Source of the DNA: Epiperipatus broadwayi
Lineage: Eukaryota > Onychophora > Udeonychophora > Euonychophora > Peripatidae
Reading direction: 5' to 3'
Assembly (NCBI GenBank): GCA_028023455.1
Contig: JAQFVV010012435.1
Location: 2,854,001-2,918,000 of the forward strand
DNA: 64,000 bases
Position numbers and translations under genes: made by a program. Below the pieces are notes generated by a model. That model was given only the letters and a program-made list of their open reading frames with translations. It had not been told where the DNA came from and did no database searches. Below, piece after piece: positions 20,870 to 31,721 of this stretch; positions within the stretch are counted from its first letter, which is position 1, and the number at the start of each line of letters is the position of its first letter.

Positions 20870-21862
20870 AGTTTATAAAAACATCGCACTATATAAAATA
20901 AATGTCTTGTTTACATAAGTAAAGTAAGTTAATATAATTTAATGTACTATTCATGAATAATTTCATTGTTATTCTTTAATAAATTTTTTATATAATACAC
21001 ATAATCTTCGCACTCAATTAAAAAAGCCTATTATTGATACTTATTGCTTAAATAAATTATTAAGATCTTTCACACATTTGTATTTTATATACTTATATTT
21101 TATTACTTAAAATTCAATTTAGTGATCAGTGTGTCTTTGTTATACATTGCTTAATCTGAATAATCTACTTATGCCAATCTTGCGGCTGTGTTATTTAATA
21201 TATTCAAGTTTTATGAATTGCCATGAATCAATAAAAATAAACTATTTTAAATTATTTAATAATTATATTTTCATATGCTTTCATTCACATTAAAACTTTT
21301 CTTAACTTTTTAAAAAATATTTTATTAAATATTGCTAACATTTTGTTAGTATTGATGTATAATTTGTTGTGGTTAGATAATATATAAAAGGTTTAATAAC
21401 TTATAATTCTATGTTAAGAGTATTCATTTTAAAAAATAATATATGAATATAAAACTTATAAAGATAAGTTACATATGAAGCTTTACAATTAAAGTGGGAT
21501 TATATATATATATATACAATTAAAGTGGGATTATATATATATATATATATACACACATACATACATACATATATAATGCTAATATAAAAGTAATATTAAA
21601 AATAAGATTTGAAGTATTTTATTTAAATTTATTTTTTGAAGTTTTATTATGCATAAACAGTTTGTTTTGTATGTTTAACTTTCTTATGGCAGTATAAATT
21701 GCACTGTAAGTGAATTCATTGCAGTTAATTGTGTAGATTATTTGGGGAGCCTTGTCCAGAGGTAATTTATCTTTGATATTATTAAATAACTTATTAATAT
21801 TAGGAAAGGTCCTAATACTTGTATTTATATATTATATACAGCATATAATAATAAACAATATT
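20870..21862. other. AT-rich stretch; one small tandem repeat
   Basis: No gene is supported. TACAATTAAAGTGGGATTAT plus (TA)n is repeated twice near 21485-21550, followed by (ACATAC)n-like sequence. Confidence 0.4.
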
Positions 21863-22133
21863 ATATACCTTAGATAATATTTAATAAAATATATTCTACC
21901 ATAATATGTAGACAATTATCAGTTATTATAATAATAAATCTTTGATACAAAACAATACTTATCACTTTGCTGAGCCAGGCTTTAGATACAGTATTATATG
22001 CTGTTGTATTTAAAGTCTGGCTCAGTAAAATAATAAATATTGCTTTGTACCAAATATTTATTATTGTAACAGTTGATAATTGTCTGCATACGCTGGAAGA
22101 ATACATTTTATTATATAATGTCTGTGGTATATA
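21863..22133. mobile_element. Foldback element FB4
   Basis: Arms of about 120 bp are inverted copies. TGAGCCAGGCTTTA (near 21970) mirrors TAAAGTCTGGCTCA (22011). ATAATAAATCTTTGATACAAA mirrors TTTGTACCAAATATTTATTAT. TAGACAATTATCAG mirrors TTGATAATTGTCTG. The two opposing open frames in this stretch exist only because the arms are mirror images. Confidence 0.8.
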
Positions 22134-23033
22134 TAATTTTTTTTTGTACTTTGTATATTACAATTTTGATAATATCACCGACTTTTTTTGAATATTTGAA
22201 ATAATAAAATGTAGTATTTATAATCCATAAAGAGTGGGTTAGTACTATTTCCTTATATTAATATTAGAAATACTATGGGATTTAGAGATATCTTTTTTAT
22301 TGTTAATTTATCTCTAAACAATTAAACTAAAAGCTTTATGATGTCTACTATCATCAATGATAATTTACATTTAAAGAAGTATTTTTGTACAGGTTTGAAA
22401 TAAAAAAATCCAACTTAATTTGAGAAATGTTACATTTTTTATTGCAAGCATTTTTGATACTGCAAACATTATATTAATAGATTAGTTATTGCATTATTTA
22501 CCTGGATAATTTTTAAAGTCTAAACAAACTTTTTTTTTTCTGTAATAAAATTTATTTAGAATTTTATTACATATAAATAGTAATTATGAGAGTTATATAT
22601 AGCATTAAGAAATGTTATGACTTCAAATCTTATAATTTTGGTAATTATGTTTTTTCTTAATGTTTTTATTGTTTTTTAAACAAAAAATTAAATAGATAAG
22701 TTTTATCTGTGATTCTGTGTTGACACATATAACAGGATACTAGATGCATATTATTTAGAAAAATATAATTTTTAAGAAAAAAATATTTTTAAAATTAGTT
22801 ATAACCCTAAGAACTAACTAAATTTATTTTTATTAGAAAGAATTAACTTTTTTAAATTAACATTTTAAATTAATAAGTGAACATTTTTAAATGGCACTAA
22901 AATATAAGATTTTTATTACAGTGGTTTTGGTTGGTAGGGTAAAAAAAAATGTTAAATTTATATTGGAAAACATAGTTTTTAGTAGAATAATTTATGATAA
23001 TGTGGTTAGCAATGTGACTGATATAATTATACG
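22134..23033. other. AT-rich stretch without recognised content
   Basis: No feature is supported. A short hydrophobic frame at 22891-23079 runs into (TA)n and is not called. Confidence 0.4.
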
Positions 23034-23123
23034 CTACCATATATATATATATATATATATATATATGGTAGTTATATAATATATATGGTTACAATATATA
23101 TATATATATATATATTGTAACCA
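23034..23123. repeat. Two adjacent perfect (TA)n palindromes
   Basis: CTACCAT-(AT)n-ATGGTAG (23034-23071) and TGGTTACAAT-(AT)n-ATTGTAACCA (23086-23123) are separate perfect palindromes 14 bp apart. The second ends TGTAACC, like the TGTAAC starts of the LTR-like elements here, so it may mark a nested or abandoned insertion boundary. Confidence 0.8.
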
Positions 23124-23345
23124 GTTGGGTTACATAACACACACTAATATATTGTATGTGCATACAGATATTTACGTAAAATAAAGGAAAAGTAGAAATA
23201 AATACAGAATAAATTTTTATATATATTTTCTATATTTCCTAAAATAAATAATAATAAGTAAAGGGTTAAATAACTCTGGGTTTAAAATAAAATTTAATTA
23301 TGAAATTAATATTTTAAAAAAAAGGTCTGAATAAATATAAATATT

Positions 23346-23485
<140 letters not shown>

Positions 23486-25783
23486 TTGAGATGTAAAAAA
23501 CAATTATTGTATTTTTGAAATTTTAATTAATTAAACAAAATCTCTATCTATTAGAAATCCTCTAAGTAAAAACATGTATATAGATTCCAAGGGATTAGAG
23601 AGATAAAAATAAAATTCTGTTTTCAATCAAGGTGTTGTTATCACCTGAGGTGATTTTATAAAAAGATTGATAAAAAAAATATCAGTCAGTCTGGATAGTG
23701 ATTTTTGAAGAGAACATTTTTGGCTTGCAGTTTTGTAAGAGTTAGCAGAAGAGCTATCTGTAAAGTTGGCTAAAATATTTTGTGAAGAGTTGGTAACTGT
23801 AGCAGAAAATGGCCATAGTAAAGTTAGCTCAAAGATGGCTAGTATAATTATCAAGAGAACTGCCATGAGGATTTAAGAATGCAAGGAAGTGGCTGCTCTA
23901 CAGTTCACTGGAAGAGTTTAAATTTACATGGAGGAAAGGGTCAAGATTCTTTGTAATTCATAGTCTTAAAAGTGTTCTGGAAAACAGCTTGCTGACCTGA
24001 AGCTTACATAATCCAAGTATAAGTGGAACTGACTACAGAAGGGAGAAAGCCAACCACATCTGAATTATATACTTTTACCTGTTGATGACAACAAACCTGA
24101 AATTATATTTTTTTTCTGGACCAAAAACCAAGCTTACCAAAAGACAGCTTGAAGAAATTGATATATTTATGCTGCTGTTTATCTCTATACATGCAGGGAA
24201 CCACAGATAAACACATCACATGTATATACAGTGAGTTATTTTATTTTAATATTTCTTAAAATGACTTTTAAAATTATAAATTAATAATTTAAAGTTAAAA
24301 CAAACAAGTAACTTTTGCTTGAGTTGAAATCTAACAGCAGTTATATATAATAATGAAATTTTAAATAATTTCTTTGGTCTGAAGTGATAGATATATAAAA
24401 CGATTTTATTTTTTGTTTATTAAGAAAAAAAAAGAGACATTTTATATTTAGAGGCCTTGATAATTAATCAACAAGGACCTATTTAACAAAAGTTGACTTT
24501 ATTTAGTTTAATAAGAAAAAAAGAACATATAAACTGAAACTAAATTTTAAATTATATATTTGGTTTATACACATGTATATGTTGAGAAATTTATGTATGT
24601 TTTCCAAATGGAATCAATTAGGAAAATATAACTATTATTGTAACAAGTTAAAATATGTAATATTTTGTCAGTGTGTGAATACATACACACACATGTAAAT
24701 TTTTAAACAGTTATAGTATTATATATATATATATATATGATTGTAATATAAGTCAATTGTACTGCATATTTATGTGTGCACATATATGTCATTGCTTGTC
24801 GAATAAGACATATATGCAAATTTTAATCATTTTTTATTATTGAATATTAATTATATATTATAAATCACATGTCTGTGTGCATATATATGTAAACCATAGT
24901 AATAACTTGAATTATATATTGTAATTTTGTAAATCATAAATATGACAATTTTTTTTTATTGTATAATAATCAAAATCAGAAGGCTTAATTGATATGTGAA
25001 AAGCCACAATACCATTTTATTTTATTGTTATTAATAAACTTATTTAATTATTAAAATTGTAGTAATAGAGCTTATGTTCTCTGAGCTAGATTTGTGCACA
25101 GGATGAATATACAAATGGGGATGTGTATTTAGTGCTTTGGGGCATCCAGAGATGATCAATCATCATCCTGGTTGGTGCAAAAAAATAATCTTTAAAGCCC
25201 ACACACTATAATTTATTTTAGTTTAGCCTTATTAGGAGTTATGTGTATAGTTGCCACTACAAATGGCCTGAGCATTGATGATGATCAGCATGTTTTTATC
25301 TCCAAGCATTATTGTTTTGATTTCTGATTATTGTGTATTCTAATGGATGGGCACTATGCTGGTGCATGCAAGTTATATTTAAATAATTGCCCAAGATGGC
25401 AGGGGCTCAATAGTCAGCCTGGTCTAAAGAAGACCCATTTCCAATCCAGTCACAAGGTTGACTGTTGGTTTATTGTACTGATTTATTTTATTCCCATCAA
25501 TGATGATGGATGGATGGTTATTTATTTTGAGTACTAATCATACTTACTTTAAATTTTTGATAATGCTGGTTGATATATTTAATTATGCTTTTAGTAGCTG
25601 GCTGATCTCTCAATGATCTCTCAGATATTCTCTAATCTCATGCTCTTATAAATATTTTATACTTATATATACTTATGTAAATTATTGATATTTGTATTTA
25701 TATTTTAAATTGAGTGATGGGGGATGATGATATTCCATCATTATCCCAGATTCACTCCTCTCTTTCATAATCCCCCATCCCAT

Positions 25784-25787
<4 letters not shown>
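23486..25787. other. Spacer; possible degraded LTR-like unit
   Basis: 23620-24240 is less AT-rich and has alternating short frames, like the leader blocks of the LTR-like elements in this window, but no second copy was found to define it. 25080-25550 contains a moderately complex segment of unknown origin. No gene is supported. Confidence 0.3.

Positions 25788-25820
<33 letters not shown>
25788..25820. repeat. (TA)n at the LINE 3' junction
   Basis: An uninterrupted TA repeat abuts the ATCATCATTATCAACCATTA end of the minus-strand LINE. The tail or the target site was a microsatellite. Confidence 0.9.
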
Positions 25821-25821
<1 letters not shown>

Positions 25822-25837
25822 TCATTATCAACCATTA

Positions 25838-26990
25838 TCAATCCACTGCAGGATGAAGTTTAATCCATCTTCTCCGATCTTTAGCTTCTCTTCTCCACAT
25901 CACCCCTGCACACTTTCTTATTTCATCCATCCATCTCACATGTGGTCTCTTTCTGGATCTTTTACAATCTCTTGGAATCCAGTTTAAAATTTTAATTGTC
26001 CATCTATTATCATCTCTTCTAACAATATGTCCAGCCCAACTCCACTTCAATCTTTTAATTTTTTCAATGAGGTCAGTAACACCTGTTTGTTCTCTTACCC
26101 TTACATTGCATTTATGATCTCTTCTTGTTACTCCCAACATACATCTCTCCATACTTCTTTGAGTGGTCTGAAGTCTCTGAATTGCTCTTCTATTAAGTGT
26201 CCAAGTCTCAGATCCATAAGTAAGAACTGGTAAAACACATTTGTTAAAAACCTTCCTTTTCAAACACATAGACATATTTCCTTTTAGTATCAAGTTATTT
26301 CTACCAAAAGCACTCCAACCTAGTTTAATTCTATGATTAATTTCCTCCATTATGTTTCCATCTGTATTAATAATCTGACCAAGGTATTTGTAACTGTTAA
26401 CTTCTTCTAATTCATCATAATCAATCTTTATTTTCATATTTTGAGCAAATCGATTAAACATTACTTTAGTCTTTTTAACATTTATCTTTAGTCCTACTTT
26501 CCTACTTTCATCTGATAATTCCTGCAACATTTCCTGCAGATCTGAAGCATTATTTGCAAAAACAACTACATCATCTGCAAAATCTAAATGACTTAAATAA
26601 TCACCATTTACTTTCACTCCTTTAGTTTCCCATTTTAATCCACAAAATACTTCATGCAGCACTGCTGTAAAAAGTTTTGGAGATATGGAGTCACCTTGTC
26701 TTACACCTTTCTCAATGTTGCCTTTCCCAGTATCATTATGTAATCTAATTGTTGCTGTTGCATTTTTATAAATATTCTTTAAAATATGACCATATCCTGG
26801 ATCTATACCTTGGTGATCTAATGCTTTTATCACTGAAGAAATGTTTATAGAATCAAATGCCTTTTTATAATCTACAAATCCTAAGCATAATGGCAACTCA
26901 TATTCATTTGTCTTTTCTATAACTTCTCTCAATACCTGGATATGATCTACTGTACTAAAACCACTTTTAAATCCGGCTTGTTCTCTTGGT
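25838..26990 (-). pseudogene. Reverse transcriptase palm and C-terminal domain
   Basis: RT copies the element RNA into DNA at the nicked target. The continuous frame from about 26990 to 25838 holds motif A LGFVDYKKAFDSI (catalytic Asp about residue 21 of the stretch starting at 26932), motif B RQGDSISP (78-85) and motif C FADD (118-121). The thumb/C-terminal part GLKINVKKTKVM, YKYLGQIINTDG and RLKWSWAGHI follows. All catalytic residues are present. A deletion of about 10 bp near the end, relative to the 6.0 kb copy, changes the last residues to HPAVD. No canonical ATG is implied, because it is a segment of a longer polyprotein. Confidence 0.9.
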
Positions 26991-27930
26991 TGGTGGAAAT
27001 CCCAATGTTCTCTGTAGACGAGTAGTAATTATCTTGGTAAAATTTTTATATAAAACTGATAAAAGGCTGATAGGTCTGTAATTTCTAATATCTTCTTTAT
27101 CACCTTTTTTAAATATTAATATTATTACTGCATTCTTCCAATCATCCGGTACATCTTTATCATTTAGACATTTGGTATATAACTTTGCTAAAAAATTTTC
27201 TATTTCTTCACCTGCTTCTTTTAATATATCAATTATAATTCCATCATTACCTGGAGCCTTTCATTTCTTCATACATATAATTGCATGTCTCACTTCTTCA
27301 TTTAAAATTCTGGGCAATTTGGAAGATATAATAGATATAGGAGGTACTTGTTCTTTATTACTATATAATTCTTGATAAAAATCTTCTACCAATTTCATGA
27401 TGTCATCTCTCCTTTTAGTAATAATTCCATCTTTTTTTCTTATTGCAGATATAAATTTCCTACCAATACCAAAATGTTGTTTTACATTCTTAAGACTTTT
27501 ATTTTCTTCTACAGCTTTCCTTGCTAGTTCACAGTTATACTTTCTTATATCATTTTCAACTCTTTTCCGCACCATTTTACAAAATTCGAGATATTCAATT
27601 CTTTTTAATGCATCATTTTTGTATATCTTCATATTCCTTCTTTTCTTCATAAATCCTCTAGTCTCAGTAGAAATTTTATTGGTCAATTGCTGTTTCTTTC
27701 TACCAGCTATCTTTGTTCCAGTTTTCAAAAGTGTATCAGTTATTTTCATATTAATTTCATTCAAATCTGAATCATGTTCAAAATCTACTAATACTTGAAA
27801 CCGATTTGTAAGTTCTAATTTAAATTCATTAGAATGTTTCTGAAGATTAGGAATATCAACTGTAAATATTGTTTTTCTTAATAATTTTTGTCTCTCTAGT
27901 TTTACATTAACACGTATCTTACACCTTACT
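26990..27930 (-). pseudogene. LINE linker and RT N-terminal part
   Basis: The open frame 27764-27261 gives the basic linker between endonuclease and RT (KVEDFYQELYS-type words such as MKLVEDFYQELYSNKEQVPP). After a TGA near 27263 the frame continues with KAPGNDGI and then [20 protein letters not shown], the RT fingers signature. A frame change near 27000 leads to [18 protein letters not shown], a hallmark RT motif just before the catalytic palm. The sequence is recognisable throughout but the reading path is broken. Confidence 0.8.
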
Positions 27931-27932
27931 AA

Positions 27933-28404
27933 TCAATGATCACTTCCTGTGTTAAATTTATTAAGAACATTACAATCTTGAAATATGTATTTCCTGTTAG
28001 TCAAAATATAATCCAATTCTGCTGTACCTTCATTTGGATGCTTCCATGTCCATTTCCTTTTAACATTTTTCTCAAAAAAAGAATTCATAATATAAAGTTT
28101 TTCTTTTTCTGCAAACTCCACAAGTCTATGTCCTCTCTTATTTCTATTACCATAACCAAAATTACCCACAGTGCTTTCATCTTTCATTTTTTTTACCAAT
28201 TCTAGCATTAAAGTCTCCCAAAACAATTTTAAAATGGTGTTTACTCTGATCAAAAGCCTTTTGTACATCCATATAAAAATCTTCTACTACTTCATCACTA
28301 TGAGAACTTGTTGGGGCATAAACCTGAATTATCTGCATTTGGTATCTGATATTAAGTTGTATACCTAATCTTGCCACTCTGTCCGATACACCATCAATCT
28401 CCAC
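27933..28404 (-). pseudogene. AP endonuclease domain fragment of the LINE
   Basis: The endonuclease nicks the target DNA so that reverse transcription can prime there. Visible: IIQVYAPTSSHSDEVVEDFY and IVLGDFNARIGK (28404-28177), the conserved GDFNA-type motif of exonuclease/endonuclease/phosphatase folds. In a second frame (28268-27933) come RGHRLVEFAEKEKL, TWKHPNEGTAELDYIL and GSDH, the catalytic SDH motif. The first ~100 residues are missing. The frame change near 28200 and a TGA directly after SDH, where a CGA arginine codon would fit the family, make it non-functional. Confidence 0.85.
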
Positions 28405-28405
28405 A

Positions 28406-28803
28406 ATATTGTTAACATATTATGACTCATTGATGCACCTTTTAATTTATAGTTTTTTCAGAGTTTTTAGCCATTGTTTATCAGAGGAAAAAATGTAAAC
28501 AAAAGTGCATTTAGGAGGAATTTTTTTTACATTATGTCAATATGTTAAAAAGGTAAGGTTTTTTTTAAACATACATTTAATTCAAAATACAAAACATTAA
28601 TTTTTATAATTTTTATACATAACTATGTTCTAGATGAATTGTTATAAACTTTCATGGTAGAGAAACAGAGAAATTATTTATATTATAAAGATAAAAATGT
28701 TTTTTTTTTTTCTAAAAATAAAATGACCCACTCAGATGAGATCAAAATTGGATTCAATGCAGAGAGATGTCTGCCATAATAATTTTCAAATTTTTGAGAA
28801 GTA
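28406..28803. other. AT-rich spacer
   Basis: Sequence flanking the LINE truncation point. No feature is supported. Confidence 0.4.
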
Positions 28804-28921
28804 TAGTTCAATAGTAAACAATATTTGTTTAGTGTGGCTGATGATATCTTCCTACTGGTTGGTAGTTCAATAGTAAACAATATTTGTTTAGTGTGGCTGA
28901 TGATATCTTCCCACTGGTTGG
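28804..28921. repeat. Tandem duplication, 59-bp unit
   Basis: TAGTTCAATAGTAAACAATA through CTGATGATATCTTCC.ACTGGTTGG is present twice in direct succession with one visible difference. Recent local duplication. Confidence 0.9.
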
Positions 28922-29482
28922 CAGATAGATGTCAAAGTTACATGATAATGAAACATTTTATTTCTATAAATTTTGATTAAGTTAATGAGTTCAAATGATT
29001 ATATTATCAAAGAAAAAATGTCACCCTGATCTAATTAATACTGAGGTGATTCTATCTATGTTAGACCACAAATATTGATCAAAGATAATAAAAAAAATTA
29101 TAGTATGTTTGATAAAATGAAATAAAAAAAGTGAGAGAATAAATATAGGTTACACCTCACAAATTATTTCACAATAGGCATATAAAAGTATATAATTATT
29201 TTGAAATGCATAGTTTAATAGAATATTCTGTTCGGGAAGGCTAAAAAAATTCATCTTGATTTCCAACTATTATACACAACCTGATAATTAAATAGTAAAC
29301 ACATGATTTCTTAAATAGCTAATATGAATAACTTATTGTAATAATTAGATTGTGAGTTGCAAATTATTTATATAATTAAAGTATTGTTATGAACAATCCA
29401 CTTTTACACTTGAAATCTGTACATATGTATTGCTCACTGGTTTTGGCAGTATTAAAAGCTTGTTTTCTGTATTACAAATCAA
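28922..29482. other. AT-rich spacer
   Basis: No gene or repeat recognised. Confidence 0.4.
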
Positions 29483-29613
29483 AACTCTTTCTAATACTTT
29501 TTTTTTTCATGTATCAAAGCATCGGCCAGGAAGCAAACCTGAGACAACTGCTTGTAATGAAGCTGTGCTAACCACTCGGCCACCAATGCTTGACAACTCT
29601 TTCTAATACTTTT
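29483..29613 (-). repeat. tRNA retropseudogene with 19-bp target-site duplication
   Basis: A 19-bp direct repeat AACTCTTTCTAATACTTTT (29483-29501 and 29595-29613) flanks a 93-bp insert. On the minus strand the insert is a tRNA-like sequence, a ~10-base 3' extension (TTGATACATG) and poly(A). Target duplication, A-tail and a full tRNA-length insert are the hallmarks of LINE-mediated retroposition. Confidence 0.8.
29518..29590 (-). tRNA. Degenerate tRNA-like sequence (Ser/Leu-like D arm), probably a pseudogene
   Basis: 73 nt. The acceptor stem is AGCATTG/CGATGCT (seven pairs with one G-U). The D region is TGGCCGAGTGGTTAGCA, close to the polymerase III A box. The T arm is CAGG-TTTGCTT-CCTG. The B box GGTTTGCTTCC departs from GGTTCGANTCC, and the anticodon arm closes only four pairs around a six-base loop. 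The anticodon cannot be assigned. It is the body of the retroposed unit, so it is unlikely to act as a real tRNA gene. Confidence 0.6.
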
Positions 29614-30065
29614 GTACACATTTCTGACAAAAGTATTTCCTTCTTTCAGCACTTTATATAATCTTAGCTAATTTTTTCCAAAGATATTTATTAATTGTTC
29701 ATAGTCAGTTAAGAATTATACTTATTGAATAATTATATCTGATGATTCTACTTTGTAATAATATTTTTAATAAACTGATAATAATTTAAAAATTTTGAAA
29801 TTATATATTTATTCAAAAGTAACTTGGAAAAATAAGTGTTATATAATTTTTGATAGATTCTGTGTATGAATACATTTTAAATTAAAAAAATCATATCTAA
29901 AAAAGTATATAATTTTTTAAACAACATAAAAATACTCTTTATAATAAACTCCATATTTTAAATTTAGTAAATTCAGTGAGCCTTTTATGTAAAAATATAA
30001 AAATAACAGAAAATGTTTTCCTAAACAGAGCAATACATGGTCTTTTTTATGTACTATATATATAT
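29614..30065. other. AT-rich spacer
   Basis: No feature is supported. Confidence 0.4.
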
Positions 30066-31721
30066 TGTACTGGGTCGAACCACTTGCTTATACATATATA
30101 TAAGTTTTGGCCGGTTTCAAACTCCTTCCTAATACATTTATAATCTTATAAATGTTACGGGGATGAACCGGCACATTCGAGCAAAATGGGAGATCTTATT
30201 GATAGCTTTAACAATCAACAATGGCCCATCTCGGCTGCTAGATTCAAAACTCTACTATCCAAATACTTTATTTGTTTCGGGGTAAACCCTGGGGCACCAG
30301 CTAGTCTGATGACTAACATATTCGGGCAGTAGGCTCATAATCTAGTGCTTGAAACCTTTCCTAAAACTAGCCCAGTCTAATTTTAATTCAATAACAAAAT
30401 TAGTGGTGGAAAGAATTAATAAAAAGGTTGGTAAAAAGAATTGACTGACAAATAAAGTTTAAGTTTGAAGACATTTTATTTTAATTAACAATAATTAATT
30501 TTAAAAATAATTTATTACCCAACATTAATTGACTAAATTTAAACATCTTTATAAATCTAATTTAACACACACACATTTTTAAAGTAACACATTATAACAC
30601 ATATCTGGTGGAAAGCATAAATAATATCTGACATTGTTAAATTATCTCACATTCACACACATGCACATCAATAGTTCATTTTATGCATGCTTAAGAGTTC
30701 AAATTACTTTACTTAGTAGGATTGACGAATTACAGCGGTGGCTACTACGTATAAATGATAATAAATAAATGTTTACCTAAGATTTTTGGAATGTGGATAT
30801 TGCTTGTTGTTGGCTGCTTCAGCTGCTTCTGATGGATTATATCTAACCGGTTAGATTTGGATGTTTCTTGAAGAGATTTTATGCAAATCCATTGGCTTTA
30901 TTCTTGCAGACAGTTAAATGTTTAACAGAGGATTTCTGAGTTGTTATGCAGACATTATTTCACAGGCAGGTTTTGATGATCTTGTTGGACTAAAAAGGCT
31001 GAAGCACGAGCGTATATTTCCAAAAGCTGCTCAGCAATGCATTTTTGTTTCTGAATACATAATAAAAATGCACTGTTATCTCAACTGAAACAAGACTGTC
31101 ACTGCAAACTAGACTGAAAAAACTGCTCCGATAAAAAAATCTGGCTATTTATGTATCCAAATTGTTTTCATTTTAATATCCTCCGGCAATAGATGCAATA
31201 GGTATTGTCAAAATTCCATTGGTAATTAATCCTAATACAATGTGTTTTTGACGATTGTTTAATTAGTAGTAGCTTTCATAAACGTATTGTTTTTATATCT
31301 TTAATTAGTAGCCCACCGCTGGTGTGGTTTTTTTAAATCTTTATTTAACTTAATATCCATCGCTGTGTTTTCCAAATATAATTTTTTTTTTAACTTTCAT
31401 TTCCATATATATATATATTAATATTATTCTAACATGCATACATTTATTTACATTCACATGCACATATATAATTTATTATAATAAGCTTGAATGAAAAGAG
31501 ATTTATATTTTTTTAAATTTTAAATTACTTATTTTTACGAATACTAATTTAGAAAAACTTTACTTTCTTTTATAACCCTTTTAGTTTGACTTAAAGAAAA
31601 CCCCCTTCCCACTTTTAATCTTTTGTTTCAAACTCTTTTACGAAAGATTTTTTTTTTTTATTTTAATAATTTTTTTAGACAAAATTATTTTATATACATG
31701 TGCCAAATTGGCCTTGGAACA
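30066..31721 (-). mobile_element. LTR-like element C, possible solo LTR, inside (TA)n
   Basis: Read on the minus strand, a 1.66 kb unit begins TGTTCCAAGG (31721) and ends CCAGTACA (30066), with (TA)n on both outer sides. It has TG...CA ends and an AT-rich first half. A weak TATA-like CATAAATAG lies near 31150. An AATAAA-type signal (AGAATAAAGCC) lies near 30900, and a donor-like CTTAG/GTAAAC at 30776. It has no protein domain. The architecture matches the LTRs at 57394 and 61567, although the sequences are not alike. Solo LTR is the favoured reading. Confidence 0.45.

Larger units (their letters stand above)
25820..28405 (-). mobile_element. RTE-like LINE, 5'-truncated, minus strand
   Basis: A 2.6 kb non-LTR retrotransposon copy. 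Reading leftward from 28405: the C-terminal half of an AP-type endonuclease, a linker, reverse transcriptase and a C-terminal tail. It has a 3' end only a few bases past the stop and a TGATAATGATGATAT tail. The endonuclease start is missing, so the copy is 5'-truncated at about 28405. At least three disruptions lie in the coding path: a frame change near 28200, a TGA at about 27934, and a TGA near 27263. A further frame change lies near 26990. It is therefore dead. It shares its 3' part with 6032-6785. Confidence 0.9.

Noticed and set aside
21870-22191. Two opposing hydrophobic open frames
   Set aside because: They are mirror images produced by the arms of foldback FB4.
28840-28912. CTGATGATATCTTCC in the 59-bp tandem repeat considered as a hammerhead
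   Set aside because: No GAAA, no stem II and no stem I pairing. It is only the word CTGATGA.
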